Assembly: GCF_937898475.1 (NCBI RefSeq)
Contig: NZ_CALEJS010000013.1
Coordinates: 1-64,000, forward strand
DNA: 64,000 nt
Direction: 5' to 3'
DNA from: an uncultured Chitinophaga sp.
Lineage (GTDB): Bacteria; Bacteroidota; Bacteroidia; Chitinophagales; Chitinophagaceae
Shown: positions 53,874-61,504 of the stretch, piece by piece
Position numbering within the stretch: position 1 is the stretch's first letter
Layout of the letters: each line of letters begins with the position of its first letter
Notes under the pieces: generated by a model
What the model was told of the DNA's origin: nothing
The model's database searches: none
Seen by the model: only the letters and a program-made list of their open reading frames with translations
Program-made: the position numbers and the translations under genes

Positions 53874-54407
53874 CTAGTATTCGCTGAAATGCGCTTTCAT
53901 TACTGTTTCCTCCTGCCTGATCCTGACAGCCAGCGGTACCAGGTAGATGATCATACCGGCGATCAGTGTGATCCATGCATGAAAGAACAGCGCAAATCCG
54001 ATCAGCTCCGGGATAATGTTCAGGAAGTAGTTCGGATGCTTAATATACTTAAATAATGGCGATTTGTTAATAACATGATGGGCTTGGGGAGCGATAATGA
54101 GCTTTACCGTCCATACATAGCGAATGGTATAGATCACATAGTATAACATCACAATAGAGAATGCATATATAGCCAGTCCAAGATAACTGAGGCCATCGTA
54201 GAAAAAGGCGCCCTGCAGGCTGCCTTCCGTAACCGCCGCAATATAGTAGGCAAAATGGGCTACTACCAGTAACAGGGAATTACCCTTACCATATTCTACG
54301 GCCCCTATCTTTTTCAGCTTACGTTCGTTGGCAGCGGAGATAAATACGGAGATCAGACGGGCGATAACCAGTACATAGAAGACGAACGTCAGTATGACAT
54401 GTTGCAT
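53874..54407 (-). CDS. Isoprenylcysteine methyltransferase-like membrane protein
   Basis: 177 residues from the ATG at 54407; the longer frame to 54452 crosses the promoter box at 54427-54434, so the shorter start is preferred. Five membrane segments. The C-terminal half has the ICMT/DUF1295-like pattern: FKYIKHPNYFLNIIPELIGF and YLVPLAVRIRQEETVMKAHF, which binds S-adenosylmethionine in the family. Substrate unknown; bacterial members rarely methylate prenylcysteine. Divergent from the DinB gene. Confidence 0.85.
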   Translation of the reverse strand: MQHVILTFVFYVLVIARLISVFISAANERKLKKIGAVEYGKGNSLLLVVAHFAYYIAAVTEGSLQGAFFYDGLSYLGLAIYAFSIVMLYYVIYTIRYVWTVKLIIAPQAHHVINKSPLFKYIKHPNYFLNIIPELIGFALFFHAWITLIAGMIIYLVPLAVRIRQEETVMKAHFSEY

Positions 54408-54426
54408 ATCCGGTAAAAAATATGGG

Positions 54427-54434
54427 CAAATGTA
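54427..54434 (-). promoter_or_regulatory. Promoter -7 box TACATTTG
   Basis: Exact TAnnTTTG match on the minus strand, 19 bases before the ICMT-like start at 54407. Confidence 0.5.
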
Positions 54435-54451
54435 GACAAAAAAAGTGTTCA

Positions 54452-54480
54452 TTGCTGTTTACAAAATTTGCCTAACTTTC
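54452..54480 (+). promoter_or_regulatory. Promoter of the DinB-like gene
   Basis: TTG (54452-54454) as -33 element, 18 bases, then TAACTTTC (54473-54480) as -7 box; the ATG follows 20 bases later. Confidence 0.45.
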
Positions 54481-54500
54481 GCGCTCAAAATTAAATACCT

Positions 54501-54986
54501 ATGGGTCAGCAGCAATTATTTGTAAAGATGGCCATGCATGCATGGGATGTACACATCAGAAGAACCAACAAGCTATTAGGCGAGCTTTCAGACGAAGATT
54601 TATTACAGGAAATTGCGCCGGGTAAGAACAGGGCGATTTATTTGCTGGGGCATCTTACGGCAGTACATGACGCTATGCTGCCTATACTGGGCCTCGGTGA
54701 AAGGCAGTACCCCCAGTTGGACGAAGCTTTTATCAAACATCCTGACCGAACCGTCACAGATCTGCCCAGTGCAGGAGATCTGAGGGAATACTGGAGTAAT
54801 ATCAACAGCCAGCTCTCCGTTCACTTCAGCGGTATGCAGCCTGCCGAGTGGTTTCAGAAGCATTCACTGATCTCTGCCGAAGACTTTGAGAAGGAGCCGC
54901 ACCGTAACAGGCTGAGTGTGTTGATCAACCGTACCAACCACCTCTCCTATCACCTGGGGCAACTGGTATTGCTGAAGAAGAAATAG
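54501..54986 (+). CDS. DinB-family protein
   Basis: 161 residues, four-helix-bundle DinB/YfiT-like fold. Candidate metal ligands: His51 (LLGHLTAVHDAM), His147 and His151 (NHLSYHLGQL). Such proteins are thiol-dependent metalloenzymes or damage-induced proteins of mostly unknown substrate, such as bacillithiol transferases in Firmicutes. Cytoplasmic. It has its own promoter and is convergent with the Nei/Fpg gene. Confidence 0.88.
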   Translation: MGQQQLFVKMAMHAWDVHIRRTNKLLGELSDEDLLQEIAPGKNRAIYLLGHLTAVHDAMLPILGLGERQYPQLDEAFIKHPDRTVTDLPSAGDLREYWSNINSQLSVHFSGMQPAEWFQKHSLISAEDFEKEPHRNRLSVLINRTNHLSYHLGQLVLLKKK

Positions 54987-54995
54987 TCAGTATCC

Positions 54996-55727
54996 TTACT
55001 GGTACAGCACCTGGCAATTGTTGCAGAAAAAACTGCGGCGGTTTGTTTTGCCAAGATGTTCTTTGATCAGGGGAATATTACAGCGCGGGCATATCTTTTT
55101 AGTATGGGCCAGCCAATGCTTTTTCAGCACAAAGGCTTTTTTCCATTCCAGGAAATCATAGCTGTAATTCACTGCTTCTTTAATCAGAAGATTCAGCTGT
55201 TTAGCGGGCAGCTTACCTACTTTACTCCTGGGATGTACCCGTATACGGAACAGCACTTCATTCTTGATGATATTGCCGGCGCCTGCGAAAATATTCTGTT
55301 CCAGCAATGCATCACATACCAACAGATCCGGCAGGGCCTTCAGTTTTTTGCGGGCCTTGCCCGGGTCCCAGGTATCACTCAGCACGTCGCCACTCCAGTC
55401 ATATACTTCGTCCAGCGGCTCTGTGATCAGCTTAACGGAGCAGGCGTAAAAATTCAAAGCCCCATTTTCAAACTGCAGTCCCAGCCGCGGCGGCGTATCC
55501 TTCTCTTCGTTAATACGATAGCTTCCAAACAGCATAAAATGGATGCGGATAGTAACCCTGCGGAAACAGATGAGGAAGTGTTTTCCCCAGCTCTTAAAAT
55601 CAATGACACGTTGCCCTTCCAGTACAGGCATGGCGACCTTTGTATTCCCGCTCACCTTTACCACCTTCTTTCCTTTGAAAGACTGTACGGCTTCCTTTAG
55701 TATCACTATAGAAGGGCCCTCAGGCAT
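54996..55727 (-). CDS. Fpg/Nei-family DNA glycosylase
   Basis: 243 residues. N-terminal PEGP with the catalytic Pro2 and Glu3 exposed after Met removal, the conserved beta-sandwich (LEGQRVIDFKSWGKHFLICF, IRIHFMLFGSY), the helix-two-turn-helix (AGAGNIIKNEVLFRIRVHP), and a C-terminal zinc finger with Cys213, Cys216, Cys235 and Cys238 and the DNA-contacting Arg231. It removes oxidised bases and nicks the strand. The closest type is endonuclease VIII-like. Two TGTTC(A/G)TCA direct repeats sit right before the start codon. Confidence 0.93.
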   Translation of the reverse strand: MPEGPSIVILKEAVQSFKGKKVVKVSGNTKVAMPVLEGQRVIDFKSWGKHFLICFRRVTIRIHFMLFGSYRINEEKDTPPRLGLQFENGALNFYACSVKLITEPLDEVYDWSGDVLSDTWDPGKARKKLKALPDLLVCDALLEQNIFAGAGNIIKNEVLFRIRVHPRSKVGKLPAKQLNLLIKEAVNYSYDFLEWKKAFVLKKHWLAHTKKICPRCNIPLIKEHLGKTNRRSFFCNNCQVLYQ

Positions 55728-55728
55728 T

Positions 55729-55752
55729 TGACGAACATTTGTCTGATGAACA
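55729..55752 (-). promoter_or_regulatory. Direct repeats TGTTC(A/G)TCA before the nei/fpg start
   Basis: Minus-strand TGTTCATCA and TGTTCGTCA, 15 bases apart, with the second ending one base before the start codon. Spacing of about one and a half helix turns; possible control site for the repair gene. Confidence 0.25.
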
Positions 55753-55777
55753 TCAAAAGTTACGCCAGCTATCTGTG

Positions 55778-56206
55778 TTAATGCCGGGGCAATGGCTCTT
55801 TGCGCCAGTTGCGGTCATAGTAGATAAAGAAAGACAACCAGATGATCCTGGACAGGCGCATCAGTAATGGCTGTATAATGATCAGCAATACTGCGTTAAC
55901 ACCTATCCACCAGAACAGGCGGTTATCATCCAGTGAAAAGCCGATCAGCACCCACCACGCAATAAAAGTGGCTACGCTGATAGCAACAGATAATGCATAA
56001 CTAACATACCCTGTTCCGAAAAAGAAACCTGTTTCAGGTTCTGAGGCTTGTCCGCATACATCACAGTATTCCTTCATCTTCATAAAATCCTTCAAATGCA
56101 GATAAGGATTGGAGTGTTCGTACAGCTTTCCTTTACGGCAGCGGGGACATTTATTTTGTAGTACGCTTACAATCAGGTTGGGCTTGGATTCGTGATAAGC
56201 ACACAT
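55778..56206 (-). CDS. DUF983-family membrane protein
   Basis: 142 residues from the ATG at 56206; the TTG at 56230 overlaps the preceding gene and is less likely. Two CxxC pairs near the N-terminus (KCPRCRKGKLYE and YCDVCGQ) form a zinc ribbon, followed by two or three membrane helices (about 75-95, 104-125) and a basic tail. DUF983 proteins are inner-membrane proteins sometimes found near cytochrome oxidase genes; function unknown. It follows the AraC gene by 13 bases. Confidence 0.88.
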   Translation of the reverse strand: MCAYHESKPNLIVSVLQNKCPRCRKGKLYEHSNPYLHLKDFMKMKEYCDVCGQASEPETGFFFGTGYVSYALSVAISVATFIAWWVLIGFSLDDNRLFWWIGVNAVLLIIIQPLLMRLSRIIWLSFFIYYDRNWRKEPLPRH

Positions 56207-56219
56207 GGCATAAAGATTT

Positions 56220-57101
56220 TTAATGAACAAGTTGTTTTCTGAATGCTTCCGGGGTCATACCTGTGTTCTTTTTAAAGAAACGGTTGAAGTAGGAATTGTC
56301 CTGGAAATTCAGTGCATAGGCGATCTCGGTAATAGTAAGGGATTCATTGACCAGCATCCTTTTGGCTTCCAGCAATATGCGGTCGCGGATCAGTTCACCA
56401 GCCGTTCTTCCCAGCAGATCCTGGCATAAGGCGTTTAAATGATTAGGCGTTATGTACAGCAGTTCCGCATACTCCTTTGGCAAACGGATAGTATTATAAT
56501 GCTTGTTGATCAGCTGCCGGAAATTGGCCAGCAGCAGTTGTTTCTGTTGGGGCACCTGTTTCTTTTCACCTTTCCCGCAGCATCTCTCCACCTGCATAAA
56601 GAATTGCAGCAGGTACATACGGATCATATCCAGCCCGCCTTCTTCCGGCTGTTCCAGCTCTTTCAGGATCTGTTCAAACAGCTGCACCACACCTTCACGG
56701 AGCGGCGAAGGTATCTTTAGTACACCATCGTTGCTGTTGCCGCGTAAAAACGGGAAACGTTCCAGGTATTGCTGGTCCAGCAGGAATGATTGAAAAAATG
56801 CAGGAGAGAAATGTACCAGGTAACCATCCGGATCAGGGCCTTCAAAATGCCAGCTGTGCACCTGGCCCGGCGCCATGAAATATACCTGGTAAGGTTGTAC
56901 ATTAAAACTGGAGAAGTCAATGGTATGGGTGCCGGCGCCTTTTGTAAATAGCACAAGATGGTAAAATGAGTGGCCATGCTGCCGGTAAAGGTGTTTATGC
57001 TCCCGTACATAAGGCCCGAAACGTGCTACCATCAGATCCTGCTGTGTGTGGCCATGACTGATGCTATAGATATCGTACACCGGTATTTTGGGCTTTGCCA
57101 T
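56220..57101 (-). CDS. AraC-family transcriptional regulator
   Basis: 293 residues. N-terminal cupin-like sensor (about 15-165: HTIDFSSFNVQPYQVYFMAP, GQVHSWHFEGPDPDGYLVHF) and C-terminal AraC DNA-binding domain (about 192-290): LYITPNHLNALCQDLLGRTA, ITEIAYALNFQDNSYFNRFF, KKNTGMTPEAFRKQ. It probably binds a small molecule through the cupin and activates nearby or distant genes; targets unknown. A good promoter (TTG, 18 bases, TACCTTTG) lies 21 bases upstream. Confidence 0.93.
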   Translation of the reverse strand: MAKPKIPVYDIYSISHGHTQQDLMVARFGPYVREHKHLYRQHGHSFYHLVLFTKGAGTHTIDFSSFNVQPYQVYFMAPGQVHSWHFEGPDPDGYLVHFSPAFFQSFLLDQQYLERFPFLRGNSNDGVLKIPSPLREGVVQLFEQILKELEQPEEGGLDMIRMYLLQFFMQVERCCGKGEKKQVPQQKQLLLANFRQLINKHYNTIRLPKEYAELLYITPNHLNALCQDLLGRTAGELIRDRILLEAKRMLVNESLTITEIAYALNFQDNSYFNRFFKKNTGMTPEAFRKQLVH

Positions 57102-57122
57102 TGTACTTTTGTTTTAACAGTA

Positions 57123-57151
57123 CAAAGGTACGAAGGGCCCTTATGCGCCAA
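57123..57151 (-). promoter_or_regulatory. Promoter of the AraC-family gene
   Basis: Minus-strand TTG (57149-57151), 18-base spacer, TACCTTTG (57123-57130), ATG 21 bases later. The best-formed promoter in the window. Confidence 0.6.
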
Positions 57152-57199
57152 TTGCACCAAACGGGGCAATTATGGTACTTTTTACCGATTCAGACATAT

Positions 57200-57300
57200 T
57201 AGTTTGAGGTTTGAAGTTCGTTCAAAGTTGAAGGTCCTGACATATGACCCGGCCATTAAACAACACCTGTAACATTTAACCAACCTCAAACCTCAAACTA
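57200..57300. repeat. 15-base inverted repeat TAGTTTGAGGTTTGA
   Basis: TAGTTTGAGGTTTGA (57200-57214) and TCAAACCTCAAACTA (57286-57300) are perfect inverses 71 bases apart; the second arm includes the Wzi stop codon. Possible end structure for the Wzi transcript or a dispersed intergenic repeat. Confidence 0.5.
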
Positions 57301-58731
57301 TTTTCTAAACTGCCAGTTCACCCCTAATATCAAACCGGCATTATCGCTCAGCTCTCCCCAGTCCACGGCTACGCCGGCTTTGATGGCGAGCGGTATGGCA
57401 GGCAGCTGGTAGCTTACCTCCTGCAGGGCATATACCTGTGCCCGGGAGGGCGAAAAGAGGCCTTTCTGGTCATTACCGAAGTTCTGGGTGTAGGTAAGCA
57501 TGGTTTTGGCAGACAGCTCGCCTTTGATGGTATACAGGAAGCCGAGGTGGCCGCCAATTATGCGGTTGTTGATGATATTCCAGCCTCTTCCTCTTACAGA
57601 ATCCCAGGGCTGGTTCCAGTCGAAAGGTTTTACCTGGCCCGGGAAATACTCGGCGCCCCTGGTCCTGTTAATGAACAGGGGAGTACCAATAATGCGGCGC
57701 TGGTATTCCCAGCCTGTGAGGTAGACACCATTATTATAATAGCTTTCGCGGTACTGTTTGTCGTAGAAATCATTCATTTGTTTGGTATAAATGAATTCAC
57801 CCACTACTTTTTTCAGCCAGCTTTCTTCTCTTTTGTTGGTATAAGCAACGCCCAGCAAACGGTCTATATTACGGATGTCTATACCTTGCCCGGTTTCAAA
57901 TGGCATTTGCATGTAAAAATGCAGCCCGGTAACATCATTATCCCAGTCAATCGTTCCCTCCAGCACACCGCGATGGTCGCCGGAGCGGTTGGGCAAATCC
58001 TGCCCGCCTACCGTACCGTCATTCGATTCTTTCACCAGGAACACGTCCCAGAAGTTCTTCTTTATATCAGGCAGGCCGGCTCCGTGGCCGCCCCATATAG
58101 CATAATGCTGTATACCGGCTCCTACTTTCAGTTTCCTGGCTCCTACGCGCAGGTAGAAGGTTTTCTGGTGCAGCCAGGCATCTTTGACAAACCGGTCATC
58201 TCCCATCCAGCCATGGCTGATCTGGCCTTTTACCTGCAGCCAGCCGTTGGTATAGGGCACATCCACGTAATCCGTGAGGGCGATACCGATCTGTGGTATA
58301 GGCAGCGCGTTACCGCTTACACCAAAGGATCCGCTGGACAGATCCTTGTCCATCTCCCCGATCTTTTCCTCATAGCGCCCTGCGCGGAATTCCAGGTGCT
58401 TATAACCAGCCTTGAAATAAGCCTGCTCCAGGAACACCTCCTTAAAGTGATCATTATTGAAGAGATCGACGCCATAACGTATGTAAAAGTCTTTGTTATC
58501 GCCGTTTCCAAACATGTGTACGTTGCTGAAACCTATCTGTGTAGAGAGATCCGACTTGCGATCGGTGATCGTACCAAACCGCTGTGATGTGATCCACAAA
58601 GGCTGATAGTCTTTTGTAGCTATTGTTCCGGTGGTACCTACATTGATCTGTATGGAGTCCAGGAATTGCGCAGTTGAATCAGTAACACACAGGTGGAACA
58701 ACATGATCAGCAGTATGAGATGCCGCTTCAT
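57298..58731 (-). CDS. Wzi-like capsule assembly outer-membrane protein
   Basis: 477 residues, signal peptide (1-21, cleavage after STA). The mature chain is an 18-strand-type beta-barrel of the Wzi family: IATKDYQPLWITSQRFGTIT, LEFRAGRYEEKIGEMDKDLS, GIQHYAIWGGHGAGLPDIKK, and the C-terminal LGVNWQFRK. Wzi proteins bind surface polysaccharide and attach it to the cell. It is the last gene of the exopolysaccharide set in this window. Confidence 0.9.
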   Translation of the reverse strand: MKRHLILLIMLFHLCVTDSTAQFLDSIQINVGTTGTIATKDYQPLWITSQRFGTITDRKSDLSTQIGFSNVHMFGNGDNKDFYIRYGVDLFNNDHFKEVFLEQAYFKAGYKHLEFRAGRYEEKIGEMDKDLSSGSFGVSGNALPIPQIGIALTDYVDVPYTNGWLQVKGQISHGWMGDDRFVKDAWLHQKTFYLRVGARKLKVGAGIQHYAIWGGHGAGLPDIKKNFWDVFLVKESNDGTVGGQDLPNRSGDHRGVLEGTIDWDNDVTGLHFYMQMPFETGQGIDIRNIDRLLGVAYTNKREESWLKKVVGEFIYTKQMNDFYDKQYRESYYNNGVYLTGWEYQRRIIGTPLFINRTRGAEYFPGQVKPFDWNQPWDSVRGRGWNIINNRIIGGHLGFLYTIKGELSAKTMLTYTQNFGNDQKGLFSPSRAQVYALQEVSYQLPAIPLAIKAGVAVDWGELSDNAGLILGVNWQFRK

Positions 58732-58894
58732 AGTAAATGCTGGTTTTTCGATTTTTCAATAAAATATTTCAATTGTAAAACAGGAGTACTGTGCAGATGC
58801 AACATGGATTTCCTTTTTACGCTCCCTTAGCCGCTGGCAAGTAGACATAGCGCTAATCAACTGCAAGATAGATGCCAATACGGGCAATAAATAC

Positions 58895-58908
58895 TACTTG
58901 ATCAAGTA
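58895..58908. promoter_or_regulatory. 14-base palindrome TACTTGATCAAGTA
   Basis: Perfect palindrome about 165 bases upstream of the Wzi gene in the polysaccharide locus; candidate binding site for a dimeric regulator. Confidence 0.35.
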
Positions 58909-59004
58909 TAAATAATAACCGAAATCAGGGGATATAGACATACCCCCTATAGTTTTAACCTTATCTCATTGCCTTACCCTTCTGGTAAAACAACAAAAAC
59001 GTCA

Positions 59005-59029
59005 GGGCGGTGCATAAATGCGACCGCCC
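59005..59029 (-). terminator. Terminator of the kinase-like gene
   Basis: GGGCGGT / ACCGCCC stem with an inner GCAT/ATGC pair, followed on the minus strand by TGACGTTTTTG. Confidence 0.7.
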
Positions 59030-59076
59030 GCTATCTTTATAAAAACAGTATGTAATGATTTCCCGCTTCGAAAGTA

Positions 59077-59841
59077 TTATAGCATGTAAGAAGGCTTGTA
59101 AGGGATCTTCACCAGGATCTCCACATCTTTCTCCGCCTCCAGGTTAATGTTAAAACTGCCATCATGCAGGTCTACTATATAAGAGATCAGGTAGTATATC
59201 CGTTGGTTCAGCAGCTCGGTATCGAAGTGTAATTTTCCTCCGTTTTCGTACGATTTGCCTGCTGCCGCATAGGAAGGGAAAAAGTAGCTGGCCGCATTGG
59301 CAGAAAAGCATCCTTTCAGCTCAAAGCAATCATCTTCAAAAATAAAACTAAGCCTGGGTGTCTGATTGGTAGGAGAATTCTTCATCATCCAGAAGAAGAT
59401 GTTCAGCACCAGCTGCTTTATCAAAAATTCATCAATGTAGGCGTCTGTATGCTCCTTGTTCACCTGCATCTCTACGGATGAACCAAACAAGGTATCATAA
59501 GGCTCATCATGAATAAAGTTCCGCAGGAAAAAGCTCACACTGGTAAGCCCTTTCTTGGGTTCAAAAGTCTTATTCATAATATGCTGGATGATCCTGATAT
59601 TCTGCAACTGGAACTCCAGCTCAATCACCTGCGATTTGATAGCCCGTGCCTGACGGGTGATCTTTCCGTTGGAAGAAGGCTTTTCCACCTGATGATGATG
59701 CCCGTTGGCGCCGCCATACAACTCGATCAATTCAACACTCGACAAAATACTTGAGAGTATCGATTTAAGTTCGTGGAAAATATCTTCCATCAGCCCCCTG
59801 CTTTCCAGCAGATCAACACTAGTTATGGATGAACCTTTCAT
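59077..59841 (-). CDS. Degenerate histidine kinase-like protein
   Basis: 254 residues, no membrane segment. Residues 18-45 look like a HisKA helix with an H-box (EDIFHELKSILSSILSSVEL, His23). The region where an ATP-binding HATPase domain should be (about 130-250) keeps an N-box-like stretch (QLVLNIFFWMMKNSP) and a beta-rich end (LHDGSFNINLEAEKDVEILV), but the key Asn and the glycine-rich G1 and G2 boxes are not visible. It is probably a non-catalytic phosphoacceptor or a scaffold. Its position between the priming transferase and Wzi suggests a part in control of polysaccharide production. Confidence 0.6.
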   Translation of the reverse strand: MKGSSITSVDLLESRGLMEDIFHELKSILSSILSSVELIELYGGANGHHHQVEKPSSNGKITRQARAIKSQVIELEFQLQNIRIIQHIMNKTFEPKKGLTSVSFFLRNFIHDEPYDTLFGSSVEMQVNKEHTDAYIDEFLIKQLVLNIFFWMMKNSPTNQTPRLSFIFEDDCFELKGCFSANAASYFFPSYAAAGKSYENGGKLHFDTELLNQRIYYLISYIVDLHDGSFNINLEAEKDVEILVKIPYKPSYML

Positions 59842-60092
59842 TGTGAAACCCAGATTTCAGTGTACCCAATTAGTTTAGATGTCTTAATGTAATGAGGTAT
59901 ATGGATCCGTATCTATACGCGTAATGATGTGCCCTAAGTTAGTTACTTCCCGTGCTTCCTGTTTAATCGTGGTGCAATTTGTAGATCTTTTTATAAAATC
60001 TCACTACTATAATCAGTACAATATAATGCTTTTTGCGGTCACCAGCCGCATTTTTACTACTAATTAATAAGACAGTCCCCCCATGGACCTGC

Positions 60093-61478
60093 TTAATAGG
60101 CGTTTTTGTCTCCTCTGATCGTATTCATCACTGTCATAAACATGATACGCAGATCAAGATATACTGACCAGTTTTCCATGTACCAGATATCGTGCTCAAT
60201 ACGTTTTTTCAGATGATTCTCCTCAAGGATCTCTCCGCGGAAGCCATTTACCTGGGCCCAGCCGGTAATGCCGGGCTTCATAAAGTGACGCACCATGTAT
60301 TGCTGGATGATGCGGGAAAATTCTTCCGTATGACGCAGCATGTGCGGGCGCGGCCCCACGATAGACATGTCTCCCATCAGCACGTTCAGGAACTGCGGCA
60401 TCTCGTCCAGGTTGGTCTTGCGCAGAATGCGGCCCAGCCTGGTAAAGCGGTCATCATTCTTTGTTGCCTGCTTCACGTTCGCATCATTGTTCACCTTCAT
60501 GCTGCGCAGCTTCAGACAGGGAAAGGTCTGGTTGTTACGGCCGGTGCGGTGCTGGATAAAAAAGATCGGTCCTTTGGAATCCAGCCTGATCAGCAATGCC
60601 AGTAAGGGTATCAGCCAGCTGAGAATAAAGATCGTTACCAGTGAGCTTACCACTATATCAAAAATACGTTTGCGTATACGGTTGGCAATATCGTCCAGTG
60701 GTTCAGAACGCAGGGAGATGATCGGGATATTATTGAAATAGTCCACATAGATCTGGCGGTTCACGAACATCCTGAAATCCGGCACAAATCTGAAACGGAT
60801 AAAATGCTTCTCCGCCTCATGGGCCAGGGTGTAAAGATAGGGGAACTGCTCAGGCGACAAGGTAGAGTAAATCTCCTGGATATTGTTTGACTTGGCATAA
60901 GGCACACAATCTTCCAGGTTACCGATCACCGGGTAATAAGACAGCTCATGTACTTTACTGTACTCCTCAAAAAAACCTTCAAACTGCAGGTTGCTCTTTA
61001 CATCAATGAAACTGTCCACCAGCCTTTTGGATACATCGTTATAGCCCAGTATCACCACTTTTTTCTGTATGCCCTTGCTGTGCAGGATGTAGTTGGTAAC
61101 AAGATAGAAGATGAAACGGTCTATCAGTACTACCAGTATAAATAGTGAACAGTAAAGTATTACGAATGAACGGGAGTTCAGTTGCCGGTACATAAACAGG
61201 TACCCCAGCAGCAATAAGAGGTACAGCAGGATGCCCTGTACTGTTTTACGCGCTACCCTTTCATAAGACAATTGCTGGCTTACAAAATAGATACCGGTGG
61301 TATATAAGGCGATCATCCAGGCAATATTGGCGCCTATCAAAAATGTATCCACATCCACATTGATCGGTTCGCCTGTCTGGTTCAGCCATGATCTTACTAT
61401 GTAAAAAATGGCATTGAGCCCGATGAAATCCAGCACAACGATCTGGATGCTGCAAATTTTAAGATATCGATCTAACAT
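60093..61478 (-). CDS. Undecaprenyl-phosphate sugar phosphotransferase (WcaJ-like)
   Basis: 461 residues. Four N-terminal membrane helices (about 12-120), a CoA-binding-like middle domain (KKVVILGYNDVSKRLVDSF), a fifth helix (about 280-302) and the bacterial sugar transferase domain (about 275-461): GRNNQTFPCLKLRSMKVN, LRKTNLDEMPQFLNVLMGDM, SIVGPRPHMLRHTEEF, GITGWAQVNGFRGE. It transfers a sugar-1-phosphate, often glucose-1-P, to undecaprenyl phosphate and so starts repeat-unit synthesis at the inner membrane. Follows the GT4 gene by 26 bases. Confidence 0.93.
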   Translation of the reverse strand: MLDRYLKICSIQIVVLDFIGLNAIFYIVRSWLNQTGEPINVDVDTFLIGANIAWMIALYTTGIYFVSQQLSYERVARKTVQGILLYLLLLLGYLFMYRQLNSRSFVILYCSLFILVVLIDRFIFYLVTNYILHSKGIQKKVVILGYNDVSKRLVDSFIDVKSNLQFEGFFEEYSKVHELSYYPVIGNLEDCVPYAKSNNIQEIYSTLSPEQFPYLYTLAHEAEKHFIRFRFVPDFRMFVNRQIYVDYFNNIPIISLRSEPLDDIANRIRKRIFDIVVSSLVTIFILSWLIPLLALLIRLDSKGPIFFIQHRTGRNNQTFPCLKLRSMKVNNDANVKQATKNDDRFTRLGRILRKTNLDEMPQFLNVLMGDMSIVGPRPHMLRHTEEFSRIIQQYMVRHFMKPGITGWAQVNGFRGEILEENHLKKRIEHDIWYMENWSVYLDLRIMFMTVMNTIRGDKNAY

Positions 61479-61504
61479 AAAAGACTACGACTAATGACTA
61501 ACTA

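Larger units (their letters stand above)
58732..59076. other. 345-base spacer with palindrome
   Basis: No open frame is credible. It contains the 14-base palindrome TACTTGATCAAGTA (58895-58908), an AGGGG/CCCCCT pair around 58929-58947 and, near its right end, the kinase terminator. The Wzi promoter should lie here; no clean TAnnTTTG box was found. Confidence 0.5.

Noticed and set aside
57547..58587. 346-codon open frame antisense to the Wzi gene
   Set aside because: Shadow of the Wzi coding sequence; no motif, no upstream signals.
60040..60060. GCGG/CCGC hairpin as terminator of the priming transferase
   Set aside because: The stem is only about five bases, and on the minus strand it is followed by A, not T.
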